Positions 33,117 to 42,083 of a DNA stretch of 64,000 nt are shown piece by piece. The stretch lies in the NCBI GenBank assembly GCA_027487945.1, contig JAIYCQ010000011.1, forward strand, positions 84,933 to 148,932, written 5' to 3'. Position 1 is the stretch's first letter. Every line of letters starts with the position of its first letter. The notes under the pieces are model-generated. The model ran no database searches. It saw only the letters and a program-made list of their open reading frames with translations, and was not told the DNA's origin. The translations under genes and the position numbers were made by a program. This stretch comes from Caulobacteraceae bacterium. GTDB lineage: Bacteria; Pseudomonadota; Alphaproteobacteria; Caulobacterales; Caulobacteraceae.

Positions 33117-34901
33117 TTGCAGCCGACCAATACCGAGGCGCCTGAGCATTTCCACAAGGTCGTCGATTGCCAGTGGGCCTGTCCGGCCCACACGCCTGTT
33201 CCCGAATACATCCGGCTGATCGCCCAGGGGCGTCACGCCGACGCCTATATGGTCAACTGGAAGTCCAACGTCTTCCCCGGGATCCTCGGGCGGACCTGCG
33301 ACCGGCCCTGCGAGCCGGCCTGTCGCCGGGGCCGCGTCGACGAGGAGCCGGTGGCCATCTGCCGCCTCAAGCGCGTCGCAGCCGACAGCAAGGGCGATGT
33401 GGCGGCCCGGATGCCGACGCCCTCGCCGGTGAAGATTGGTCGGACAGTCGCCTGTATCGGCGCGGGTCCCGCCTCGATGACCGTGGCGCGCGACCTTGCG
33501 CCGTTCGGTTTCGACGTGGTCGTCTATGACGCCGAGGCCAAAAGCGGCGGCATGATCCGCAGCCAGATCCCCCGCTTCCGTCTGCCGGAAAGCGTCATCG
33601 ACGAGGAGATGGGCTTCGTCACCGCGCTTGGTCCGAAGATGCGGCTGGGCGAACGGGTCGACAGCCTCAAGGCGCTTCTGGCCGAACCCTATGACGCCAT
33701 CTTCGTCGGCACCGGCGCTCCGCGCGGTCGCGATCTCGACGTGCCCGGACGGCGCGAGGCAGCGGCCAACATCCATATCGGCATCGACTGGCTCTCCAGC
33801 GTCTCGTTCGGCCACATCGAGAGCATCGGCCGGCGCGTGGTCGTCCTCGGCGGCGGCAACACCGCCATGGACTGCTGCCGCACCTCGCGCCGCATGGGCG
33901 GCGAGGAGGTCACGGTCGTGGTCCGCTCCGGCTTCGAGGAGATGAAGGCCTCGCCCTGGGAGAAGGAGGACGCGATGCACGAGGGCATCCCGATCCGAAA
34001 CTTCATGGTCCCCAAGGCCTTCACCCACGAGGACGGCAAACTGACCGGCGTGGTGTTCGAGAAGGTCGCGCCCGTCATCGACGAGCGCGGCCGCCGCGTG
34101 ACCCGCCCGACCGGCGAGCCCGACGAGCACATCGCCTGCGACGACGTCCTGCTGGCCATCGGCCAGGAGAACAGCTTCCCCTGGATCGAGCGCGACATCG
34201 GCATCGACTTCGACGAATGGGGCATGCCCGTCGTCGATCCGGTGACCTTCCAGTCGACCAATCCCCGGGTCTTCTTCGGCGGCGACGCCGCCTTCGGCCC
34301 CAAGAACATCATCTGGGCCGTCGCCCACGGGCACGAGGCCGCCGTCTCGATCGAGCACTTCTGCCGGGGCCAGGACGTCCGCCTGCGGCCGCCGCCGGGC
34401 ATGGCCCTCTCGTCCCAGAAGATGGGCATTCACGAGTGGAGCTACGACAACGACGTCTCCCTCGACGACCGCCAGAAGGTCCCGATGCTGGAGACCTCCG
34501 TGGCCCTCGCCGATGTGAAGGCCGAGGTCGAGCTGGGCTTCGACGTCGCCCGGGCGCTGGCCGAGACCCAACGCTGCCTGAACTGCGACATCCAGACGGT
34601 GTTCGCCACGCCGCTGTGCATCGAATGTGACGCCTGCGTCGACATCTGCCCCACCGACTGCATCACCTTCACCGTCAATGGCGAGGAGGATGAGCTGCGG
34701 CCAAGGCTGAAGGCGCCGGCCCTGAACCTGACGCAGGATCTCTACGTGTCGGGTTCGCTGCCGACCGGGCGGGTGATGGTCAAGGACGAGGACGTCTGTC
34801 TGCACTGCGGCCTCTGCGCCGAGCGGTGCCCGACCGGCGCATGGGACATGCAGAAGACGTTGATTGAGATGACCCAGGCCGGCGGGGGGTGTCTGAAATG
34901 A
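33117..34901 (+). CDS. GltD-like FAD/NAD(P) and 4Fe-4S flavoprotein of a 2-oxoacid oxidoreductase
   Basis: A 594-residue iron-sulfur flavoprotein. The N-domain (CQWACPAHTPVPEYI, GRTCDRPCEPACRRG) matches the Fe-S entry domain of the glutamate synthase small subunit; VACIGAGPASMTVARDL binds FAD and VVLGGGNTAMDCCRTSRRMG binds NAD(P). The C-terminus has two ferredoxin motifs, CIECDACVDICPTD and CLHCGLCAERCPTG. It precedes korA/korB-like genes with an ATGA overlap, so it probably moves electrons from the 2-oxoacid enzyme to NAD(P)+. The start is TTG 33117 after GAAGGAG. Confidence 0.88.
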   Translation: MQPTNTEAPEHFHKVVDCQWACPAHTPVPEYIRLIAQGRHADAYMVNWKSNVFPGILGRTCDRPCEPACRRGRVDEEPVAICRLKRVAADSKGDVAARMPTPSPVKIGRTVACIGAGPASMTVARDLAPFGFDVVVYDAEAKSGGMIRSQIPRFRLPESVIDEEMGFVTALGPKMRLGERVDSLKALLAEPYDAIFVGTGAPRGRDLDVPGRREAAANIHIGIDWLSSVSFGHIESIGRRVVVLGGGNTAMDCCRTSRRMGGEEVTVVVRSGFEEMKASPWEKEDAMHEGIPIRNFMVPKAFTHEDGKLTGVVFEKVAPVIDERGRRVTRPTGEPDEHIACDDVLLAIGQENSFPWIERDIGIDFDEWGMPVVDPVTFQSTNPRVFFGGDAAFGPKNIIWAVAHGHEAAVSIEHFCRGQDVRLRPPPGMALSSQKMGIHEWSYDNDVSLDDRQKVPMLETSVALADVKAEVELGFDVARALAETQRCLNCDIQTVFATPLCIECDACVDICPTDCITFTVNGEEDELRPRLKAPALNLTQDLYVSGSLPTGRVMVKDEDVCLHCGLCAERCPTGAWDMQKTLIEMTQAGGGCLK

Positions 34902-36736
34902 GCCGCGCCCTGACCGCCATCAACGACTTCGTCGTCAAGTTCGCCAACGTCAACGGCTCCGGCTCGGCCAGCGCCAACGGCCTGTTCGTCAAGTCGATCC
35001 TGCGGATGGGCGTGCCGGTCGCCGCGCGCAACATCTTCCCGTCCAACATCCAGGGCCTGCCGACCTGGTATGAGATCCGCGTCAGCGGACACGGCTGGAT
35101 GGGCCGGCGCGGCGGGGTCGACCTGATGGTCGCCATGAACCCCCAGACCTGGGACCGCGACCTGGCCGAGATCGAGGCCGGCGGCTACCTGTTCTACGAC
35201 TCCACCAAGCCGATGCCGCCGGAGAAGTTCCGCGCCGACATCACCGTGGTGGGCGTGCCGCTGACCCGGATCTGCAACGCCGCCTATGCCGAGCCGTCCA
35301 AGCGCAAGGTTCTGAAGAACATCATCTATCTGGGCGCCCTCACCTTCCTGCTCGGCATCGAGCGCGAGGTGGTCGAGGCCCTGCTGGCCGAAGAGTACGC
35401 CTCCAAGCCGGCCCTGATCCCGGCCAACATCGAGGCCCTGTCGCTGGGCTTCAGCTACGCACAGGAAAACCTGCGGCCCCTCGGGCTGCAATTGCAGCGC
35501 GCTGACGCCGTGGGCGATCGCATCTTCGTCGACGGCAACACCGCCGCGTCCCTCGGCGCGGTCTACGGCGGGGCGACGGTCTGCGCCTGGTACCCGATCA
35601 CGCCGTCGACCTCGCTGGCCGAGGGCTTCATCGACTACTGCAAGACGCTGCGCCACGATCCGGAGACCGGCGAGGCGCGCTACGCCATCGTCCAGGCCGA
35701 GGACGAGATCGCCTCCATCGGCATCGTCGTCGGCGCAGGCTGGAACGGCGCGCGGGCCTTCACCTGCACCTCGGGCCCCGGCGTCTCGCTGATGCAGGAG
35801 TTCATCGGCCTCAGCTACTTCGCTGAAATCCCCGCGGTGATCTTCGACGTCCAGCGCGGCGGCCCCTCGACCGGCATGCCGACCCGGACCCAGCAGTCCG
35901 ACATCCTGTCGGCCGCCTATGCCAGCCACGGCGACACCAAGCACGTCCTTCTACTGCCCGAGGGGCCGGGCGAGTGCTTCACCTTCGGCGCCCTGGCCTT
36001 CGACCTGGCCGACAGGCTGCAGACCATGATCTTCGTCATGCTCGACCTCGACATGGGCATGAACGAGTGGCTGACCGAACCCTTCGCCTGGGACGACAGC
36101 CGCAGTCTCGACCGCGGCAAGGTCATGACCGCCGAGATGCTTGAGGCCGGCGCCGATTTCGGTCGCTACAAGGACGTCGACGGCGACGGCATCCCGTTCC
36201 GCACCTATCCTGCCACCCACCCGTCCAAGGGCGCCTACTTCACCCGCGGCACCTCGCGCGATCCCTATGCCCGCTACAGCGAGGAGGGGGCCGTCTACGT
36301 CGACAACATGGAGCGGCTGCTACGCAAGTTCGACACCGCGCGCTCGCTGGTGCCAGCGCCGGTGATGAAGCCGGCGAACAGGAAGACGTCCTACGGCGTC
36401 ATCTACTACGGCTCGACCTCGCCCGCGATGGACGAGGCCCTGGGCCAGCTGGAGACGCGCGGCCTGCATCTGGACGCCATGCGCGTGCGCGCCTTCCCCT
36501 TCCCGGGCGAGGTGTTCGACTTCATCGCCGCCCATGAGCTGGTCTTCGTGGTCGAGCAGAACCGCGACGCCCAGCTGCGCACCCTGCTGATCAACGAGGG
36601 CGGGGTGGATCCGGCGCGGCTGGTCAAGGTGCTGAACTACGACGGCTCGCCGATCACCGCCCGCTTCATCGGCGGCGAACTGGCGCGCGGCATGGGCGCG
36701 ACCGACACGGTCAACGCCGGGGAGATGGCCAAATGA
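34898..36736 (+). CDS. 2-oxoacid:acceptor oxidoreductase, fused gamma-alpha subunit (KorA-like)
   Basis: A 612-residue protein. Residues 1-190 are the gamma domain (FANVNGSGSASANGLFVKSI, VSGHGWMGRRGGVD); about 200-600 is the alpha (pyrimidine-binding) domain with GGATVCAWYPITPSTSLAEG, TSGPGVSLMQEFIGLSYFAEIP and RGGPSTGMPTRTQQSD. The gamma-alpha fusion is characteristic of KorA, which with KorB turns a 2-oxoacid (often 2-oxoglutarate) and CoA into acyl-CoA and CO2. ATG 34898 overlaps the previous stop; an in-frame GTG three codons upstream is a weak alternative. 2-oxoglutarate as substrate is inferred. Confidence 0.9.
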   Translation: MSRALTAINDFVVKFANVNGSGSASANGLFVKSILRMGVPVAARNIFPSNIQGLPTWYEIRVSGHGWMGRRGGVDLMVAMNPQTWDRDLAEIEAGGYLFYDSTKPMPPEKFRADITVVGVPLTRICNAAYAEPSKRKVLKNIIYLGALTFLLGIEREVVEALLAEEYASKPALIPANIEALSLGFSYAQENLRPLGLQLQRADAVGDRIFVDGNTAASLGAVYGGATVCAWYPITPSTSLAEGFIDYCKTLRHDPETGEARYAIVQAEDEIASIGIVVGAGWNGARAFTCTSGPGVSLMQEFIGLSYFAEIPAVIFDVQRGGPSTGMPTRTQQSDILSAAYASHGDTKHVLLLPEGPGECFTFGALAFDLADRLQTMIFVMLDLDMGMNEWLTEPFAWDDSRSLDRGKVMTAEMLEAGADFGRYKDVDGDGIPFRTYPATHPSKGAYFTRGTSRDPYARYSEEGAVYVDNMERLLRKFDTARSLVPAPVMKPANRKTSYGVIYYGSTSPAMDEALGQLETRGLHLDAMRVRAFPFPGEVFDFIAAHELVFVVEQNRDAQLRTLLINEGGVDPARLVKVLNYDGSPITARFIGGELARGMGATDTVNAGEMAK

Positions 36737-37788
36737 CCTACATCGTCAAACCGCAGTTCCATCACCCGTCCCTGAAGGAAAACGCCCTCGGCTTCACCCG
36801 CCGTGACTATGAGGGTCGGGTCTCGACCCTCTGCGCCGGTTGCGGCCACGACTCGATCAGCGCCGCGATCGTCCAGGCCTGTTTCGAGATCGACCTGGAG
36901 CCTCACCGTCTGGCCAAGCTGTCGGGGATCGGCTGCTCGTCCAAGACGCCGGACTACTTCCTCAGCGCCAGCCACGGCTTCAACACCGTGCACGGCCGGA
37001 TGCCCTCGGTGCTGACCGGGGCGAACCTGGCCAATCGTGAGCTGATCTACCTGGGCGTCTCCGGCGACGGCGACAGCGCCTCCATTGGCCTTGGCCAGTT
37101 CGCCCACGTCATGCGGCGTGGCGTGAACATGACCTACATCGTCGAGAACAACGGCGTGTACGGCCTGACCAAGGGCCAGTTCTCGGCCACGGCCGACAAG
37201 GGCAGCAAGTCCAAGAAGGGCGTCGTCAACTCTGACAGCGGCATCGACATGGTCGCCCTGGCCCTGCAGCTGGGGGCCACCTTCGTCGGCCGCAGCTTCT
37301 CGGGCGACAAGGACCAGCTGGTCCCGCTGATCAAGGCGGCGCTGACCCACAAGGGGGCGGCCTTCATCGACGTGCTCAGTCCCTGCATCGCCTTCAACAA
37401 CCACAAGGGTTCGACCAAGAGCTTCGACTGGGTGCGCGAGCACAACGAGGCGGTGAACCGGCTGGACGTCATGCTCGGCCGCGCGCCGGTCACTGCCGAC
37501 TACGCGCCGGGCGAGCTGGTCGAGGTGGCCCAGCATGACGGCTCGATCCTGATGCTGCGCAAGGTGGCGACCGACTACGACGCCACCGACCGGGTAAAGG
37601 CCATGGCCTATCTCCAGGAGCGAAACGCGGTGGGCGAGATCGTCACCGGCCTGCTCTATGTCGATCCGGAGGCCGAGGATCTGCACGATGCGCTGAATAC
37701 CGTCTCGCGGCCGCTCAACCGGCTGTCGGACGTCGAGCTGACACCGGGCTCGGCCGCACTGGCCAAGGTCAACGCCCGCCTGCGCTGA
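36733..37788 (+). CDS. 2-oxoacid:acceptor oxidoreductase beta subunit (KorB-like, TPP-binding)
   Basis: A 351-residue thiamine diphosphate-binding subunit. LCAGCGHDSISAAI, GIGCSSKTPDYF, HGRMPSVLTGANLAN, GVSGDGDSASIGLGQFAHVMRRGVNMTYIVENN (the GDG-N TPP motif) and SPCIAFNNH supply the TPP site and four cysteines for one 4Fe-4S cluster. It overlaps KorA by ATGA. There is no attached ferredoxin domain. Its last 20 bases overlap the convergent manC gene. Confidence 0.92.
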   Translation: MTYIVKPQFHHPSLKENALGFTRRDYEGRVSTLCAGCGHDSISAAIVQACFEIDLEPHRLAKLSGIGCSSKTPDYFLSASHGFNTVHGRMPSVLTGANLANRELIYLGVSGDGDSASIGLGQFAHVMRRGVNMTYIVENNGVYGLTKGQFSATADKGSKSKKGVVNSDSGIDMVALALQLGATFVGRSFSGDKDQLVPLIKAALTHKGAAFIDVLSPCIAFNNHKGSTKSFDWVREHNEAVNRLDVMLGRAPVTADYAPGELVEVAQHDGSILMLRKVATDYDATDRVKAMAYLQERNAVGEIVTGLLYVDPEAEDLHDALNTVSRPLNRLSDVELTPGSAALAKVNARLR

Positions 37789-38809
37789 CCCGGTCGAGCG
37801 CCGCCCGCACCTGGTGGCCGGACTCAAGGTCGCAGACCATGACCGCGCCCTGGTCGACGATGACGGCGAGGTTTCGGGCCCCGACGACGGCGACGGTCAT
37901 CCCGTCCGCCGCCCGGACGAGGCAGTTGCTGGCCGACTGCAGCACCACATCGCCTTCGGCGCTGTTGCCGTGGTCGTCGCGATGCGACGCCGCCAGCACC
38001 GCGTCCCAGGCGCCGAGGTCGGACCATGCGAGCGCACCGGCCTCCACAACCGCCCGGTCGGTCTTCTCCAGTACGGCGATATCGAAGGATACGGCCGGCG
38101 CCTCGGCGAAGGCCTCATCGAGCAACAGCGTCCCGGCGACCCGGCGGCGGCGGCGCACCGCCTCCTCCGATGCGGCGACCACCGCGGGCGCGTGGCGACG
38201 CAGCTCCGCCAGCAGGGTATCGGCCCGCACCGCGAAGACCCCGGCGTTCCAAAGGCAGCCCTCGGCGATCAGTCGCGCGGCGCGGCCGGCGTCAGGCTTC
38301 TCGATGAATCGGTCCACGCGGCGGGGATCCCGGCCGTCCGGCTCTGGCAGCAGATAGCCGTAGGCCGTCGACGGATGGTTGGGCGCAAGGCCCAGCAAGG
38401 CGATCCAGCCGGCCCGTGCCTGATCGGCCATGGCCGCCACATGGGCGGTGAAGACGGCGGCGTCGGGCACAAAATGGTCGGACGGCAGGAAGACCAGCAC
38501 CGCCTCCGGGTCACGCCCGCCGATAATCAGGGCGGCGGCGGCCATGGCCGGGGCGGTGTCGCGCCCCGCCGGCTCCAGGATCAGCAGCGCCTCGCGCCCG
38601 GCCAGCGCCTCGCGCACCCGGCGTTCATGTGTCCGGCCGGCGACGACCGTGACCGGCTCCGCCGACGGCAGAAGGGCGGCCCGGCGCAGCGCGCTCTCGA
38701 ACGTGGTCTCCTGGCCCACCAGCGACAGGAAGGGTTTGGGACGGTCGGGCCGTGAGGCGGGCCACAGGCGCTCGCCCGCGCCTCCGCACAGGATCACCGG
38801 ATGCAGCAT
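37769..38809 (-). CDS. manC: Mannose-1-phosphate guanylyltransferase
   Basis: A 346-residue nucleotidyltransferase making GDP-mannose from GTP and mannose 1-phosphate. HPVILCGGAGERLWPASRPDRPKPFL is the signature, with VFLPSDHFV, RFIEKPD and WNAGVFAVRADTLL downstream. It lacks the C-terminal phosphomannose isomerase domain of bifunctional ManC/AlgA. ATG 38809 follows GGAGGGACC, better than the frame start at 38827. No other exopolysaccharide genes are near. It overlaps korB tail to tail by 20 bases. Confidence 0.93.
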   Translation of the reverse strand: MLHPVILCGGAGERLWPASRPDRPKPFLSLVGQETTFESALRRAALLPSAEPVTVVAGRTHERRVREALAGREALLILEPAGRDTAPAMAAAALIIGGRDPEAVLVFLPSDHFVPDAAVFTAHVAAMADQARAGWIALLGLAPNHPSTAYGYLLPEPDGRDPRRVDRFIEKPDAGRAARLIAEGCLWNAGVFAVRADTLLAELRRHAPAVVAASEEAVRRRRRVAGTLLLDEAFAEAPAVSFDIAVLEKTDRAVVEAGALAWSDLGAWDAVLAASHRDDHGNSAEGDVVLQSASNCLVRAADGMTVAVVGARNLAVIVDQGAVMVCDLESGHQVRAALDRVSAGGR

Positions 38810-38896
38810 GGTCCCTCCGAACGACACGCCCGTGCGAAGGGGTACACTGAAAATGCGTAACTGTCGAATCTTCTACCATAAGAAGAGTTCGCGTGG

Positions 38897-39670
38897 TCAG
38901 ACCAGGCTGATCGCGCTGAGCAGGCGACCATAGTCCGGTTCGCCCTGTTTGAACGCCCGGCGGTTGGAGAAGAACAGCTCGGCCTGAGCGCAGGTGTCGT
39001 GGCCGGTCCACTCGGCGCGGGTCACGCCGGCCTCCGCCAGCCGGGCCAGCACGAAGCCCGGCAGGTCGAACATCCGCTTGTCGCCGGCCGCGCCTGCCGC
39101 GAAGAACCGCGCCGAGCCGGGCAGGGTCGTCTCGAACCGGTCGAGGAACTCCAGGCCCACCTCGTAGGAGGCCGGCCCGATACAGGGGCCGACGGCGGCG
39201 ACCATGCGGCCCGCATCGGCGCCCAGCGCAACCATCTGCTCGACGGTGGAGGCGACGATGCCGGACAGCGCGCCCTGCCAGCCGGCGTGGCAGGCGGCGA
39301 CGATCCGGGCCTGCGGATCAGCGATCAGCACCGGCGCGCAGTCGGCCGAGAGCGCGCCGCAGATGACGCCGGGCCGGTCGGCCACGACGCCGTCGGCCTC
39401 GGGGCGGGCGTCGCCCCACGGCTCCAGCGCCCGTACCGCGACGGCCGAATGGATCTGGTAGCAGGTGTTCAGCGCCTCGGAGGGCAGGTCGAACCAGGCG
39501 GCCGCGCGGCGCCGGTTCTCGGCCACGTCGGCCGGCTCGTCCCGCGAGCCGCGCCCGATGTTCAGGCTGTCGTAGATGCCGGTGGAGACGCCGCCCTTGC
39601 GGGTGAAGAAGGCGTGCCGGACGCCCGCGACCTGCGCCAGCAAGCCGCTCTGAACGACCGCTAGCGTCAT
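38897..39670 (-). CDS. pgeF: Peptidoglycan editing factor / YfiH (laccase-domain) protein
   Basis: A 257-residue YfiH/PgeF-family protein, a purine nucleoside phosphorylase-fold enzyme reported to remove mis-incorporated L-Ser from murein precursors. Conserved sites are HAFFTRKGGVSTG, CYQIHSAV, GVICGALSADCAPVLIAD, AACHAGWQGALSGIV and AVGPCIGPASYEVG, holding the metal-site Cys and His residues. It overlaps midA by 4 bases and closes the lgt-midA-pgeF operon, an order seen in other alphaproteobacteria. Confidence 0.93.
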   Translation of the reverse strand: MTLAVVQSGLLAQVAGVRHAFFTRKGGVSTGIYDSLNIGRGSRDEPADVAENRRRAAAWFDLPSEALNTCYQIHSAVAVRALEPWGDARPEADGVVADRPGVICGALSADCAPVLIADPQARIVAACHAGWQGALSGIVASTVEQMVALGADAGRMVAAVGPCIGPASYEVGLEFLDRFETTLPGSARFFAAGAAGDKRMFDLPGFVLARLAEAGVTRAEWTGHDTCAQAELFFSNRRAFKQGEPDYGRLLSAISLV

Positions 39671-40734
39671 CCCGCCGGCGCCTCGAAGCCCGGCGGGACC
39701 AGGTCCGGCGCGTGGATGCAGGCGGCCTTGAACAGCTCGCCCATCTGGTCGGGCGCGACGAGCCGGGCCAGCTGCCGGTCGATGACCTCGGCCCGATCAG
39801 GCCGGGCCGCCTTCAGGGAGTCGGCGCGGTGCTGGATGCCGAGCATGCCCAGGAACAGGCCTTGGGGAATGGCGTCGGTCGCCGCCGCGCCTGCCTTGCG
39901 CGCCGCGTCGCGGACGATCGGGAAGTCGGCGTAGACGGTCAGATCGGACTCGCCGGGGAAGGCGAGGGGGTCGACCTTCTCATGGGCCTTGAGCGCCTGC
40001 AGCGTGTCGCCGAACTCCGGCTCGCCGCGGCCGTAGTCGATCAGCAGGGCCGCGCCGCCTTCGCGGGCGATCAGGGCGCCGAGAGCCTGGCCCAGGGCCT
40101 CCTGCGCATCGGAGACCTCGAGGATCGGACTGTCGGGCGGCGGGGTCGAGCCGTCCTTCGTCGGGGCGAGTCCGAAGGCCAGGGCGCCGTCGGGTCCCAG
40201 GCCGACCAGCCGCTCGATCCAGCCGCCGCCGGCATGGACGAACTGCCGGGCGGGCAGGCAGTCGAGCAGTTCGTTGGCGATCAGGATCACCGGCGCGCCG
40301 GCGGGGATGTCGTCGATCGAGGCCGCCCAGGTCGGCGTCAGCACCGCACCTTCCAGCTTCGTCTTCTGCAGGGCGGCGAGCGGCGCCGAGGTCTCGATCA
40401 TCCACAGGTCGGCGGCGGCGACGAAGTCGGGCGCCAGGCGCACCGCCCGCAGCAGGTCGCTCATCAGCGTGCCGTCGCCGGGGCCCATTTCCACCAACCG
40501 GAACGCAGCAGGCTTGCCCAGACGCGTCCAGGTCTCGACCGCCCAAAGGCCCAGCAACTCGCCGAACATCTGGCTGATCACCGGCGCGGTGATGAAGTCG
40601 CCGCCGTCGCCGATGGCCGGCCGGGTGGCGTAGTAGCCGTCCCGAGGGTCGTGCAGACAGCGGTGCATGTACTGGGCGACGTTGATCGGGCCATCGGCCT
40701 CGATCTCGGCTCGCAGGCGGTCCAGCAGACTCAT
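39667..40734 (-). CDS. MidA-family SAM-dependent methyltransferase (NDUFAF7-like)
   Basis: A 355-residue MidA/DUF185 methyltransferase. INVAQYMHRCLHDPRDGYYATRPAIGDGGDFITAP at the N-terminus and LVEMGPGDGTLMSDLLRAVR, the SAM site, are diagnostic; LIANELLDCLPARQFVH and LLIDYGRGEPEFGDTLQAL follow. The mitochondrial homologue NDUFAF7 methylates an arginine of complex I, so a role in NADH dehydrogenase assembly is plausible. It shares one base with the lgt stop (TGATG) and overlaps pgeF. Confidence 0.93.
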   Translation of the reverse strand: MSLLDRLRAEIEADGPINVAQYMHRCLHDPRDGYYATRPAIGDGGDFITAPVISQMFGELLGLWAVETWTRLGKPAAFRLVEMGPGDGTLMSDLLRAVRLAPDFVAAADLWMIETSAPLAALQKTKLEGAVLTPTWAASIDDIPAGAPVILIANELLDCLPARQFVHAGGGWIERLVGLGPDGALAFGLAPTKDGSTPPPDSPILEVSDAQEALGQALGALIAREGGAALLIDYGRGEPEFGDTLQALKAHEKVDPLAFPGESDLTVYADFPIVRDAARKAGAAATDAIPQGLFLGMLGIQHRADSLKAARPDRAEVIDRQLARLVAPDQMGELFKAACIHAPDLVPPGFEAPAG

Positions 40735-41579
40735 CAGACGCTCGTCTTCCCGGGCGCGGCCGGAACGACCGGCTCCTTCAGGCCCCGCCAGATCATCCAG
40801 ACACCGATCGCCAGCATCGGCAGCGACAGCAGCATGCCCATGGTCAGGTAGTCGCGCAGGAAGGGCAGCATCTGGGCATCCGGCTCACGCACCCACTCGA
40901 GCGACATGCGGAAGGCGCCGTAGCCGGCGAGGAAGAGACCCGCGACCACGCCGCGCCGCTGCAGCCAGAGCTGGCGGTGGGTGGCGATGCGCAGGATCAC
41001 GAACAGCAGCAGGCCCTCGAGCAGCGCCTCGTACAGCTGGCTGGGATGGCGGGCGATGCCGGGGTCCGGCGTGCCCGGGAACCCGGTGACGCCCCAGGGC
41101 ATATCCGTCGGGCGGCCCCAGAGCTCGCCGTTGATGAAGTTGGCGATGCGGCCGAAGAACAGGCCGATGGGCACAGCCGGCGCGACATGGTCGGCGACCC
41201 CGAAGATGTCCAGCCTGTTGGCCCGGGCGAACAGCGCCATGGCCAGGCTCACGCCCAGCAGGCCGCCATGGAAGCTCATCCCGCCTTCCCAGACCTTGAA
41301 GATGTCCAGCGGCGCCTGCCAGATCATCGACGGGAAGTAGAACAGCACATAGCCGAGGCGCCCGCCGAGGATGACGCCCAGCGTCACCCAGAGGATGAGG
41401 TCGTCGATCTGCGCGACGTTCAGCGTCGACGGCCGTCCGCCCCAGAGGGCGACGTTGCGGCTGAGCAGGATGGCGTAGCGCCAGCCGAGGAGGATCCCGG
41501 CCACATAGGCCAGGGCGTACCAGCGAATGGCCAGCGGGCCGATCTGGAAGAGGATGGGATCGAAGTCGGGAAATTGCAC
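40734..41579 (-). CDS. lgt: Prolipoprotein diacylglyceryl transferase
   Basis: A 281-residue inner-membrane enzyme that adds diacylglycerol to the lipobox Cys of prolipoproteins. RWYALAYVAGILLGWRYA, GGRLGYVLFYFP, SFHGGLLGV, RIANFINGELWGRPTDMPWGV (signature with the key Arg and Asn) and HPSQLYEALLEG are present among seven membrane segments. I choose GTG 41579, giving V-QFPDFDPILFQIGP, because the family starts a few residues before FPxFDP; an upstream in-frame GTG at 41639 would add 20 residues. First gene of lgt-midA-pgeF. Confidence 0.93.
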   Translation of the reverse strand: MQFPDFDPILFQIGPLAIRWYALAYVAGILLGWRYAILLSRNVALWGGRPSTLNVAQIDDLILWVTLGVILGGRLGYVLFYFPSMIWQAPLDIFKVWEGGMSFHGGLLGVSLAMALFARANRLDIFGVADHVAPAVPIGLFFGRIANFINGELWGRPTDMPWGVTGFPGTPDPGIARHPSQLYEALLEGLLLFVILRIATHRQLWLQRRGVVAGLFLAGYGAFRMSLEWVREPDAQMLPFLRDYLTMGMLLSLPMLAIGVWMIWRGLKEPVVPAAPGKTSV

Positions 41580-41698
41580 GGCAGCGGCCTCGCCATCGAA
41601 GGGATGGGCATGATTAGCGATGATCCTCTTCGCTTTCACCCCCGCTTTCCCATATTAGGAAGGATAGGCGTCCGAAGGGCGCTCCCAAGGACCGTCCG

Positions 41699-41956
41699 AT
41701 GCAGACCCAGAACCCCTTTCTCGACGAAGTCGCCAAGCTGACCAACGCCGCCATGGGCCTGGCCCAGGCCGCCGGGGACGAGGCCAAGACGGCGTTCCGC
41801 GCCCAGGCCGAGCGCTTCGCCGCCGAGATGGACCTGATCCGCCGTGACGAGTTCGACGCCCTCAAGGCCGAGATCGCCGCGCTGCGCGCCGAAATCGCGG
41901 CGCTGAAAGGCCCCGCCGCCGCCCCCGCCGCCAAGCGGACCAAAAAGGGCGAGTAG
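41699..41956 (+). CDS. ubiK: Ubiquinone biosynthesis accessory factor UbiK
   Basis: An 85-residue UbiK/YqiC (BMFP) protein. It is helical, with an N-terminal amphipathic segment (FLDEVAKLTNAAMGLAQAAGDEAKTAFRAQAERF) and a C-terminal coiled coil (RRDEFDALKAEIAALRAEIAALK). UbiK promotes the aerobic coenzyme Q hydroxylation and O-methylation steps by assisting the Ubi complex at the membrane. It diverges from lgt and stands before ybjN and proC, a block I recognise from other alphaproteobacteria. Confidence 0.9.
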   Translation: MQTQNPFLDEVAKLTNAAMGLAQAAGDEAKTAFRAQAERFAAEMDLIRRDEFDALKAEIAALRAEIAALKGPAAAPAAKRTKKGE

Positions 41957-42083
41957 GGCTCGCTCCCGACAAGAACCCCCTTACGCACGCGGCGAACCAG
42001 TCTACGGTCCCTGCTCAAGGACGCCGTTTCTGCTCGCCGGGCGCTTCCCCGCCCGGCCCTGGTCGGAGGGATTTCGAGGCTCA

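Noticed and set aside
32982..34805. 607-codon open frame antisense to the GltD-like flavoprotein gene
   Set aside because: Another shadow frame; the + strand encodes clear FAD, NAD(P) and Fe-S motifs.
41957..42083. Terminator after ubiK from the GCCGGGC/GCCCGGC hairpin
   Set aside because: A 7-base stem with an 8-base loop is present but there is no T-run on either strand.
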